Under the pieces are notes generated by a model. It saw only the letters and a program-made list of their open reading frames with translations, made no database searches and was not told the origin of the DNA. Shown here in pieces: positions 1 through 5,098 of a stretch of DNA of 5,098 nt. The position numbers were made by a program, and so were the translations under genes. The stretch is taken from positions 1-5,098 of the forward strand of contig JAQULD010000106.1 in the NCBI GenBank assembly GCA_028719045.1, written 5' to 3'. This stretch comes from Candidatus Omnitrophota bacterium (GTDB lineage Bacteria > Omnitrophota > Koll11 > Gygaellales > Profunditerraquicolaceae). Each line of letters opens with the position of its first letter. Position 1 is the stretch's first letter.

Positions 1-1
1 T

Positions 2-760
2 TCGGAGCTGAAAAAAAGAAAAATCTCCGCGGAAGGGAGTTTTATCGAGCCCAACAGGTACACCACGGTGAAAACCCGCATTAATGGATGCCACCAGCAG
101 ATGGTCAGGCTTGACTGGGAGCACGTGGAACCGCTGCCGAAAGAATTAAACCTCAGGATATTAAATTTTATCAAGAAAAATATCGGCCGGTTTGACGCGA
201 TCATCATCGAAGATTACGGCAAGGGCGTAATAAACATGGAGCTTTTGACGGAGCTTATTTCGCTTGCGCATGCGCGTAAGAAGGTCATCACGGTTGACCC
301 TAAAGAAGACCATTTCCCGTTCTACCGTAAAGCCACTTCCATCACCCCGAACCGTAAAGAACTGGAAAACGCGATAAAAAATTTAAAGATAAAAGATACG
401 GAAAATAAGTTTAAATTGAACAGTTACAGGCTGTTCTCGGATAAGGATATAGATACCGCGGCGGGGCAGATCCTGGAATACCTTGAACTTGAATCGATAC
501 TGGTAACCTTGGGCGAGCAGGGCATGCTTCTTTTTGAGAAGAACGGCCGAAGGACCCATATACCAACGGTCGCGCAGGAAGTCTTTGACGTCTCGGGCGC
601 AGGCGATACCGTGATTTCCGCATTCACCCTGGGGCTGTGCAGCAAGGCTACTAAGCTTGAAGCGGCGTTAATAGCGAATTACGCGGCAGGCATCGTCGTA
701 GGAAAAGTGGGCACGGCTACCACGAACAGAAAAGAGCTGGCCGAGAGATTAAGCAAGTAA
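2..760 (+). CDS. rfaE1: D-glycero-beta-D-manno-heptose-7-phosphate kinase (RfaE1/HldE kinase domain), 5'-truncated by the window edge
   Basis: A cytoplasmic PfkB/ribokinase-family sugar kinase that phosphorylates heptose-7-P at C1, a step toward ADP-heptose for the LPS inner core. The frame is open to the left edge, and the 22 codons before the first GTG (68) include the conserved TTVKTR substrate-loop motif that continues into it. The gene therefore starts outside the window and GTG 68 is not its start. About 252 residues are visible against roughly 330 for a whole kinase. Counting from base 2, visible motifs are EDYGKG (residues 70-75), DPK, ITPN (114-117), VTLGEQGM (168-175) and the PfkB signature DVSGAGDT with catalytic Asp 202. 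The chain stops soon after GKVGTATT, so the C-terminal adenylyltransferase domain of E. coli HldE is absent and a separate rfaE2 is expected elsewhere. kdsB follows after 13 bp. Another PfkB substrate is possible but less likely given this neighbourhood. Confidence 0.9.
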   Translation, partial: SELKKRKISAEGSFIEPNRYTTVKTRINGCHQQMVRLDWEHVEPLPKELNLRILNFIKKNIGRFDAIIIEDYGKGVINMELLTELISLAHARKKVITVDPKEDHFPFYRKATSITPNRKELENAIKNLKIKDTENKFKLNSYRLFSDKDIDTAAGQILEYLELESILVTLGEQGMLLFEKNGRRTHIPTVAQEVFDVSGAGDTVISAFTLGLCSKATKLEAALIANYAAGIVVGKVGTATTNRKELAERLSK

Positions 761-773
761 CCTAAAAGAAGAT

Positions 774-1511
774 ATGGATGTAATCGGAATAATACCGGCA
801 AGATATTCATCCACCAGGTTTAGCGGCAAAGTACTGGCGGATATAAATGGCAAGCCCATGATCCAGCATGTTTGGGAACGGGCAAAGCAGGCGCTTATCC
901 TGGATGATATTATTATTGCCTGCGACGATGAACGCGTGGCGTCCGTTGCCAGGGGGTTCGGAGCCAGGGTCGTGCTTACCGCCAAAGCGCATATCTCTGG
1001 CACAGACAGGATCATTGAAGTTATAAATCCCCTCGATGTGAAGGTCGTCGTGAATATCCAGGGGGATGAGCCTTTGATACATCCGGTCATGATCGATAAT
1101 GCCGCGCAGGCGCTTTTGGATAACAGCGGTATTTCCATGGCGACCGTTATGAGAAAAATAGACGATCCCTCGCAGGTAAACGACCCCCACGTGGTAAAAG
1201 TCGTGGTGGATAAAAATAATTTCGCGCTGTATTTCTCCAGGTCCGCTATTCCCTATCACGCCGAGCATTCGGAAATAAAAAACCCTGTTTATTACAAACA
1301 TATCGGCTTGTACGCCTATACAAAAGATTTTCTGTTCACTTATAAAAATTTACCGGTTTCATCCTTGGAAAAAGCGGAACGCCTTGAGCAGTTAAGGGTG
1401 CTGGAGGAAGGTTACCGGATAAAAGTAATAGAAACAAACTACGACACCATGGGGGTTGATACTCCCGAAGACCTGGAAAAGCTGAAGGAATATTTAAATA
1501 AATCGAAATGA
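774..1511 (+). CDS. kdsB: 3-deoxy-manno-octulosonate cytidylyltransferase (CMP-Kdo synthetase)
   Basis: Activates Kdo with CTP to give CMP-Kdo, the donor for Kdo transferase, in the cytoplasm. The 245 residues match the usual length of about 250. The N-terminal nucleotide-binding stretch IIPARYSSTR (6-15) is followed by GKPMIQHV. SGTDR lies at 75-79 and QGDEP at 96-100, with Asp98 at the expected metal-binding position. YFSRSAIPY (153-161), KHIGLYAY (175-182), LEQLRVLEEGY (204-214) and VDTPEDLE (228-235) complete the family pattern. The ATG at 774 puts the first beta strand right at the N-terminus, as in relatives, and only a weak AAGAAG lies before it. The usual LPGKP segment reads FSGKV (16-20) here. 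CMP-Kdo synthesis is the last of the four Kdo steps, and the other three enzymes follow immediately downstream, so the assignment is strongly supported by context. Confidence 0.96.
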   Translation: MDVIGIIPARYSSTRFSGKVLADINGKPMIQHVWERAKQALILDDIIIACDDERVASVARGFGARVVLTAKAHISGTDRIIEVINPLDVKVVVNIQGDEPLIHPVMIDNAAQALLDNSGISMATVMRKIDDPSQVNDPHVVKVVVDKNNFALYFSRSAIPYHAEHSEIKNPVYYKHIGLYAYTKDFLFTYKNLPVSSLEKAERLEQLRVLEEGYRIKVIETNYDTMGVDTPEDLEKLKEYLNKSK

Positions 1512-1555
1512 TAAAGCGGTTTAAACTTTACGCCGGCAGATGGCCAAAGAGATAA
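1508..1555 (+). other. 15-codon ORF bridging kdsB and kdsA (possible coupling leader or relic)
   Basis: An ATG at 1508 overlaps the kdsB stop codon in the ATGA arrangement seen at the kdsA/kdsD junction. It opens 15 codons (MIKRFKLYAGRWPKR) ending in TAA at 1553-1555, 14 bases past the kdsA start at 1540. A ribosome finishing kdsB could restart here and end beside the kdsA start, which itself has no good Shine-Dalgarno. The peptide is basic and resembles nothing I know. It could be a coupling device, the remnant of a gene once inserted between kdsB and kdsA, or chance. Nothing shows that it is translated. Confidence 0.2.
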
Positions 1556-2361
1556 AAATAGGCAATATAAAAATAGGCGGTAAGAACCCTTTGGTCCTGA
1601 TAGCCGGGCCCTGTGTCATCGAATCCGAAGAAAATTGCCTGGCGACCGCCGCGAGATTAAAGCTGATCTGCGCCAAGGCCGGGGTCCCATTCATTTTTAA
1701 GTCAAGTTTTGATAAGGCAAACCGCATGTCGATAGATTCTTACCGCGGTCCGGGGCTGGAAAAGGGATTAAAGATCCTGGCAAAAGTGAAAGAAAAATTT
1801 AAAATCCCCGTCCTTAGCGATGTACATTGTAAAGAGGATGTGGCCAGGGTAAAAGAGGTTTTGGATATTATCCAGATCCCGGCGTTGCTCTGCCGCCAGA
1901 CAGATATAGTAGTCGCAGCCGCCAAAAGCGGAAAAGCCGTAAATATAAAGAAGGGGCAGTTTGTCGCTCCGCAGGATATGCTTCCGATTGTCAGGAAGGT
2001 GGAATCCACGGGCAACCGCAAGATCCTGATTACCGAGCGCGGAGCAAGCTTCGGCTACACTAACCTGGTGGCTGATTTAAGGAGCCTCGGGATAATGCGC
2101 GGGTTTGGTTATCCTGTTATCTACGACGCTACCCATAGTGTGCAGCTCCCGGGCGGAAAAGGTAATTCTTCCGGCGGGCAGCGCGAATTTGTCTCCGGGC
2201 TTTCCCGCGCGGCGGTCGCTTTTGGCTGCGACGGATTGTTCCTGGAAGTGCATATTTCTCCGGACAAGGCGCTCTGCGACGGGCCTAATATGATCGATTT
2301 AAAGGAATTGGAAAAATTGCTTGGGCAGGTAAAAAGCATAGAAAAAGCGTTACGAAAATGA
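1540..2361 (+). CDS. kdsA: 3-deoxy-8-phosphooctulonate synthase (Kdo-8-phosphate synthase), metal-dependent type
   Basis: Condenses phosphoenolpyruvate with arabinose-5-phosphate to form Kdo-8-phosphate in the cytoplasm. It is a single TIM-barrel DAHP/Kdo8P-synthase domain of 273 residues. Recognisable blocks are IAGPCVIES (21-29), FKSSFDKANR, IPALLCRQTD, NIKKGQFVAP, TERGASFGYTN, DATHSVQLPGG and the tail ALCDGPNM. The four metal ligands known from the Aquifex enzyme (Cys11, His185, Glu222, Asp233) correspond to Cys25, His199, Glu236 and Asp247 with identical spacing throughout. This indicates the metal-requiring class rather than the E. coli type, which has Asn in place of the Cys. The ATG at 1540 is the only reasonable start, since an in-frame TAA at 1522 closes the frame upstream and no strong Shine-Dalgarno is present. 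The last four bases overlap the start of kdsD, suggesting coupled translation. Confidence 0.97.
   Translation: MAKEIKIGNIKIGGKNPLVLIAGPCVIESEENCLATAARLKLICAKAGVPFIFKSSFDKANRMSIDSYRGPGLEKGLKILAKVKEKFKIPVLSDVHCKEDVARVKEVLDIIQIPALLCRQTDIVVAAAKSGKAVNIKKGQFVAPQDMLPIVRKVESTGNRKILITERGASFGYTNLVADLRSLGIMRGFGYPVIYDATHSVQLPGGKGNSSGGQREFVSGLSRAAVAFGCDGLFLEVHISPDKALCDGPNMIDLKELEKLLGQVKSIEKALRK
1552..1578 (+). repeat. In-frame 12-bp direct repeat at the start of kdsA
   Basis: The 12-mer ATAAAAATAGGC occurs at 1552-1563 and again at 1567-1578. The copies are 15 bases apart, so the reading frame is kept and the N-terminal strand reads IKIGN-IKIGG. Kdo-8-P synthases commonly begin with a lysine- and glycine-rich beta hairpin of this kind, so the repeat is probably coding convergence or a small tandem duplication, not a regulatory element. 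The AT-rich run may help keep the initiation region unstructured. Confidence 0.5.
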
Positions 2362-3320
2362 ATATTCTAAAACGGGCCAAACAAGTACTGGATATTGAAT
2401 CCGAAGCGATCTGCCAGCTAAAGCCTAAGATAGGCAGCGGTTTTAAACAGGCGTTGAATATCGTCCTCAAATCGCGCGGAAGGATAGTGGTCAGCGGCGT
2501 AGGAAAGACCGGGATCATCGCGCAGAAACTTTCAGCGACCCTGGCTTCCACCGGCACCCCGAGCCTGTACCTGCATTCCGCGGAAGCGGTCCACGGTGAC
2601 CTGGGAAGGGTGACGGGCGATGACGTGGTAATAATAATTTCAAACAGCGGGCAGACCGAAGAGATCAAGCAGCTTATGCCGATATTGAAAAAAATCGGTT
2701 CGAAGATAATCGCTTTGACCGGGAATAAAAAGTCGGTGCTTGCCCGTTACAGCGACGTGGTTTTAGACGTATCGGTCAAGAAAGAGGCCTGCCCTCTGGG
2801 GCTGGCTCCCACTGCTTCCACTACCGCGACCCTTGCTATGGCGGACGCGCTGGCAGTCTGCCTCCTTGAGTTGAAAGGGTTCAAAGAAAAAGATTTCGCT
2901 TTTTTTCATCCCGGGGGATCCCTGGGCAAGAGGCTTTTGCTTAAAGTAGAAGATATCATGCGCACCGGCAAGAATAACCCTGTGGTTAATGAAGACAGGA
3001 TGGTTTCCGAAGTCCTGCTTAAGATAACCCAGGCGCGCGCCGGCTCAGCCACCGTCATAGACAAAAAAGGGAAACTGGTCGGTATTTTTACGGACGGGGA
3101 TTTAAGAAGGCGCATCGAAATCGACCGCGACCTCACCCGCCGCAAGATAAAAGAAGTGATGACTAAGAACCCGATGGTAATTACCGTGGATAAGCTCGCG
3201 GCTGAGGCAATGCATTTATTGGAGACAAAAAGGATCGATGAGATACCGGTAGTGGATAAAAACCACAAGCCTGTCGGGCTTGTGGATGTGCAGGATCTTT
3301 TAAAAGCGGGCCTTGTGTAA
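2358..3320 (+). CDS. kdsD: D-arabinose-5-phosphate isomerase (KpsF/GutQ family), SIS domain plus two CBS domains
   Basis: Interconverts ribulose-5-phosphate and arabinose-5-phosphate, the entry step to Kdo. The 320 residues have the usual three-part layout: a SIS sugar-isomerase domain (about 35-175), CBS1 starting near VEDIM (197-201) and CBS2 starting near KEVMTKNP (265-272). SIS motifs include GVGKTG (47-52), STGTPS, HGDLG, SNSGQTEE (95-102) and PTASTTATL. The catalytic residues described for E. coli KdsD (Lys59, Glu111, Glu152, His193) map to Lys50, Glu102, Glu143 in KKEACPLGLAP and His184 in HPGGSLG, all with a constant offset of nine. The CBS pair usually senses a nucleotide-type ligand; feedback by a pathway product is possible but not visible here. 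The start overlaps the kdsA stop by ATGA and the stop shares one base with the kdsC start, so the gene lies inside a coupled block. KpsF and GutQ are paralogues of the same activity; context favours kdsD. Confidence 0.95.
   Translation: MNILKRAKQVLDIESEAICQLKPKIGSGFKQALNIVLKSRGRIVVSGVGKTGIIAQKLSATLASTGTPSLYLHSAEAVHGDLGRVTGDDVVIIISNSGQTEEIKQLMPILKKIGSKIIALTGNKKSVLARYSDVVLDVSVKKEACPLGLAPTASTTATLAMADALAVCLLELKGFKEKDFAFFHPGGSLGKRLLLKVEDIMRTGKNNPVVNEDRMVSEVLLKITQARAGSATVIDKKGKLVGIFTDGDLRRRIEIDRDLTRRKIKEVMTKNPMVITVDKLAAEAMHLLETKRIDEIPVVDKNHKPVGLVDVQDLLKAGLV
3263..3285 (+). repeat. Perfect 9-bp inverted repeat (5-nt loop) near the 3' end of kdsD
   Basis: CCACAAGCC (3263-3271) and its exact complement GGCTTGTGG (3277-3285) flank the loop TGTCG, all within the CBS2 coding region and about 35 bases before the kdsC start. 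In RNA this would be a stable, GC-rich stem. No U-tract follows directly (a short TTTT lies 12 bases on), and the genes continue, so it is not a normal terminator. A role in processing, attenuation or pausing before kdsC is possible, and so is chance. Confidence 0.45.
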
Positions 3321-3847
3321 TGAAAGATTATTTTTCGGATAAGGCTGCCAAGGTAAAGGTATTGCTCCTGGACGTGGACGGTGTCCTTACCGACGGCAGG
3401 ATAATCTACGATTCCCGCGGGCAGGATGTGAAATTCTTCGATGTCCATGACGGCATGGGAGTACACCTGTTGAAAAAAGCGGGGATCGCGACCATCCTTA
3501 TCACTGCCAAGGGTTCCAAGGCGATAAAACCGCGGGCCAAAGATATGCAGGTAGATGCGGTATTCGAGGGCGTCTCCCCAAAGACCAGTGTCTTGGATAA
3601 GATCTTGAAAAAATACAAAGTGACAAGCGGGCAGCTTTGTTATGTGGGTGACGACTTAGTGGATATATGTATTATGCGCAAGGTTGGCTTTCCCGTAGCC
3701 GTGATAAACGCCTGCCCTGAAGTCAAGAAAGCGTCTGTTTATGTTACCGCCAGGTCCGGAGGCCGTGGGGCGGTCCGTGAAGTGGCGGAATTGATACTTA
3801 AAGCGCAAGGCAAGTGGGAAAAACTGATAGGATCATATGAATCCTAA
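3320..3847 (+). CDS. kdsC: 3-deoxy-D-manno-octulosonate 8-phosphate phosphatase, HAD family (KdsC)
   Basis: Hydrolyses Kdo-8-phosphate to Kdo and phosphate in the cytoplasm. It is a compact capless HAD phosphatase of 175 residues, the normal length; family members work as tetramers. Motif I is LDVDGVLTDG, with nucleophile Asp18 and acid/base Asp20. Motif II Thr62 lies in LITAKGS, Lys88 sits in SPKTS at the motif III position, and motif IV is YVGDDLVD (108-115) with the metal-binding acidic residues. The C-terminal SGGRGAVREV (146-155) is the glycine-rich tail typical of KdsC that folds toward a neighbouring active site. The dipeptide after the motif II Thr is usually GR and is AK here. The ATG at 3320 shares its A with the kdsD stop (TAATG) and has no Shine-Dalgarno, pointing to translational coupling. 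The 3' end overlaps the next gene by 11 bases. Flanking kds and lpt genes make the function secure. Confidence 0.95.
   Translation: MKDYFSDKAAKVKVLLLDVDGVLTDGRIIYDSRGQDVKFFDVHDGMGVHLLKKAGIATILITAKGSKAIKPRAKDMQVDAVFEGVSPKTSVLDKILKKYKVTSGQLCYVGDDLVDICIMRKVGFPVAVINACPEVKKASVYVTARSGGRGAVREVAELILKAQGKWEKLIGSYES
3829..3832 (+). promoter_or_regulatory. Ribosome binding site for the lptC-lptA fusion gene
   Basis: AGGA lies four bases before the ATG at 3837, inside the last codons of kdsC. It supports that start, which in turn gives a well-formed signal peptide. The spacing is short but workable. Confidence 0.45.
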
Positions 3848-4736
3848 AATAAGAGCGGCCGCAGTAATATTTTTGGCTTTCTTTGCTTCCAGTGCTTTCG
3901 CCCAGTCTCAGAGCCCGCAGGATGCCGATCAGCAGATCATGGATTTCTCGCTTTCCGGCTTCGGCGACCGCGGTAAGAAAAACTGGGACCTGTCGGGCAA
4001 ATCCGCCGATATCGTTACGGATGACGTAAAACTTAACGATGTGGTGGGAAATATGTACGGCGATAAGGAGAACATAAAGCTTACCGCCGACAAGGGTAAT
4101 TTTAACAAGGCCGATGGAAAAGTGCATCTTGAAAAGAACGTTTTGATCACTACTTCCGGCGGAGCGAAGCTTACCACGGATTCCTTGAACTGGGACAGGA
4201 AAAACCAGCTGGTAAGCACGAGCGACAAGGTGAATATAGAGCGCGACAACATGATCGCCCAGGCGCTGGGGGCGGTAGGCCATCCTAACCTGAACAAGGT
4301 CAGCCTTGAAAAGGATGTGGAAGTAAAAATCAATCCTGTCGCGGAAGACAAACTCAACAAGGCCGGAGTCAACAGGAAGATCGTTATTACCTGCGACGGG
4401 CCGATGGAGATAGATTACCAGCGCAACATCGCCACTTTTAACAAGACCGTAAAAGTGGACACGGAAGACGCGACTATATACAGCGATGTTATGGAAGTAT
4501 ACTTTACAAAATCCGCTGAAAAGCCCGATAAACCCAAATCAAGCGCGGCTGCGGCCATGGGCATGGGCACACAGGTGGATAAGATCAAAGCGTTCGGCAA
4601 TGTAACCATAATCAGGGGAGATAATGTTTCCCAGAGCGATGAGGCTGTTTATACCGCTTCCGACGGCAAGATCACCCTTTCGGGAAAACCGAAATTAGTG
4701 ATATATTCAGGCCAGGGAAAAGAACAGCATTTTTAG
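3837..4736 (+). CDS. Fused LptC-LptA periplasmic LPS-transport protein
   Basis: Predicted to form the periplasmic part of the LPS bridge, taking LPS from the LptB2FG transporter. The 299 residues begin with a signal peptide: Lys4/Arg6, hydrophobic core 7-19, and a likely signal peptidase I site AFA-QS after Ala22, with no lipobox Cys. Residues about 34-165 look like LptC: MDFSLSGFGDRGKKNWDLSG, LTADKGNF, VHLEKNV, LTTDSLNWDRKNQLVSTSDKV, then a further strand pair. Residues about 180-295 look like an LptA/OstA domain: ITCDGPMEIDYQRNIATF, VKVDTEDATIYSDVMEVYF, IKAFGNVTIIRGDNVSQSDEAVY, GKITLSGKPKLVIY. A charged, Ala/Gly/Met-rich loop (225-246) interrupts this second domain. E. coli makes the two as separate proteins of about 190 and 185 residues, the first with an uncleaved membrane anchor. 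No second signal peptide precedes the LptA part, so this looks like a true fusion. The position between kdsC and lptB supports the role. Domain limits are approximate. Confidence 0.8.
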   Translation: MNPKIRAAAVIFLAFFASSAFAQSQSPQDADQQIMDFSLSGFGDRGKKNWDLSGKSADIVTDDVKLNDVVGNMYGDKENIKLTADKGNFNKADGKVHLEKNVLITTSGGAKLTTDSLNWDRKNQLVSTSDKVNIERDNMIAQALGAVGHPNLNKVSLEKDVEVKINPVAEDKLNKAGVNRKIVITCDGPMEIDYQRNIATFNKTVKVDTEDATIYSDVMEVYFTKSAEKPDKPKSSAAAAMGMGTQVDKIKAFGNVTIIRGDNVSQSDEAVYTASDGKITLSGKPKLVIYSGQGKEQHF

Positions 4737-4754
4737 CGGGGGAAATGTTTTTTT

Positions 4755-4759
4755 GAGGT
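4755..4759 (+). promoter_or_regulatory. Strong Shine-Dalgarno site for lptB
   Basis: GAGGT ends seven bases before the ATG at 4767, the best Shine-Dalgarno match of any junction in the window. It fits the fact that lptB is separated from the gene before it by 30 bases and cannot rely on overlap coupling. It also fixes the lptB start. Confidence 0.75.
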
Positions 4760-4766
4760 AAATTTT

Positions 4767-5098
4767 ATGCACCTTCTTGAAATAAAAGGATTATCCAAGT
4801 CTTACGGCGGCAGGGAAGTGGTGAAAGGCGTGGACATGCTGGTCAAGCGCGGCGAGATCGTGGGGCTTCTCGGCCCGAACGGCGCAGGGAAGACCACTAC
4901 TTTTTATATGGTGGTAGGCGTTATCCCTCCTAATCGCGGCAAAATTGTGTTCGATAACCAGGATATAACTTCGCTGCCGATACATGAGCGTTCGCGCTAC
5001 GGAATAGGCTATCTTTCCCAGGAGCCTTCCATATTCAGGAAACTTACGGTCGAACAGAACATAATGGCGATCCTGGAAACCCTGCCTTTGGGCCGGAC
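4767..5098 (+). CDS. lptB: LPS export ABC transporter ATPase LptB, 3'-truncated by the window edge
   Basis: The nucleotide-binding subunit of the inner-membrane LptB2FG complex, which uses ATP to push LPS into the periplasmic bridge. The first 110 residues of about 240 are visible. They open with the [19 protein letters not shown] strand typical of LptB. The Walker A motif GPNGAGKT (36-43) is followed by TTFYMVVG, a run characteristic of LptB rather than other ABC ATPases. The Q-loop has Gln85 in [18 protein letters not shown], again close to the LptB consensus. The signature motif, Walker B and switch His would lie beyond the right edge. The ATG at 4767 is fixed by the GAGGT Shine-Dalgarno seven bases upstream. 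The 30-bp gap before it contains a seven-T run (4748-4754) but no hairpin, so transcription likely continues from the gene before. LptF, LptG and the rest of the transporter are not in the window. Confidence 0.95.
   Translation, partial: MHLLEIKGLSKSYGGREVVKGVDMLVKRGEIVGLLGPNGAGKTTTFYMVVGVIPPNRGKIVFDNQDITSLPIHERSRYGIGYLSQEPSIFRKLTVEQNIMAILETLPLGR

Noticed and set aside
68..760. GTG at 68 as the real start of the kinase gene
   Set aside because: The frame stays open to the left edge and encodes conserved kinase sequence (RYTTVKTR) across the GTG, so the gene is truncated by the window rather than starting there.
807..1301. Long minus-strand ORF opposite kdsB (164 codons)
   Set aside because: It lies wholly opposite a well-conserved gene, has no recognisable domain and is best explained by codon bias of the true frame.
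2908..2925. GC-rich near-palindrome around ATCCCGGGGGATC in kdsD
   Set aside because: It encodes the invariant HPGGSLG motif with the catalytic His; the symmetry is short and explained by codons for Pro-Gly-Gly.
2906..3466. Minus-strand ORF of 186 codons opposite kdsD and kdsC
   Set aside because: It spans the junction of two clear genes, has no family motif and no ribosome site; a shadow frame.
3798..4372. Minus-strand ORFs opposite the LptC-LptA gene
   Set aside because: Two overlapping frames without motifs opposite a gene with a good signal peptide and domain pattern; both are shadows.
4093..4445. Recurrent AACAAG hexamers in the LptC-LptA gene
   Set aside because: They are in-frame Asn-Lys codons at irregular spacing in a Lys/Asn-rich protein, not a regular repeat.
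4737..4766. Possible terminator before lptB because of a seven-T run at 4748-4754
   Set aside because: No inverted repeat precedes the T run, and a strong Shine-Dalgarno with an lptB start follows at once.

Overview
The window is a gene-dense piece of a diderm (outer-membrane-bearing) bacterial chromosome. It holds a single co-directional run of seven genes on the + strand that make and export lipopolysaccharide (LPS) inner-core material. The first and last genes are cut by the window edges. Junctions are very tight: gaps of 13 and 28 bp, overlaps of 4, 1 and 11 bp, then a 30-bp gap. I saw no tRNA, rRNA, mobile element, CRISPR or convincing internal promoter or terminator, so the run reads as the middle of one operon.

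Layout: 2-760, 3' part of a heptose-7-phosphate kinase (rfaE1/hldE kinase domain); 774-1511, kdsB; 1540-2361, kdsA; 2358-3320, kdsD; 3320-3847, kdsC; 3837-4736, a secreted protein that joins an LptC-like and an LptA/OstA-like domain in one chain; 4767-5098, 5' part of lptB. No stretch of 300 bases or more lacks a gene.

How they fit together: KdsD converts ribulose-5-P to arabinose-5-P. KdsA condenses that with PEP to Kdo-8-P. KdsC removes the phosphate and KdsB activates Kdo with CTP. The whole CMP-Kdo route is therefore present here. The kinase upstream serves the parallel ADP-heptose route. The last two genes supply the periplasmic bridge and the ATPase of the Lpt machine that carries finished LPS to the outer membrane.

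Organism: the gene order kdsD-kdsC-lptC/lptA-lptB, a stand-alone RfaE1 kinase, a metal-type KdsA, roughly balanced base composition and few strong Shine-Dalgarno sites suggest an uncultured diderm lineage. Candidatus Omnitrophota (OP3) is my best guess from the look of the proteins, with Elusimicrobiota, Nitrospirota or a deep Desulfobacterota-like lineage as alternatives. This is inference; no search was run.

The region is mostly conventional. The observation most worth following is the LptC-LptA fusion with an apparently cleavable signal peptide. Smaller points are substitutions in usually conserved motifs of KdsB and KdsC, a perfect 9-bp hairpin just before the kdsD/kdsC junction, and a 15-codon ORF bridging kdsB and kdsA. 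I found no evidence of a wholly new system.
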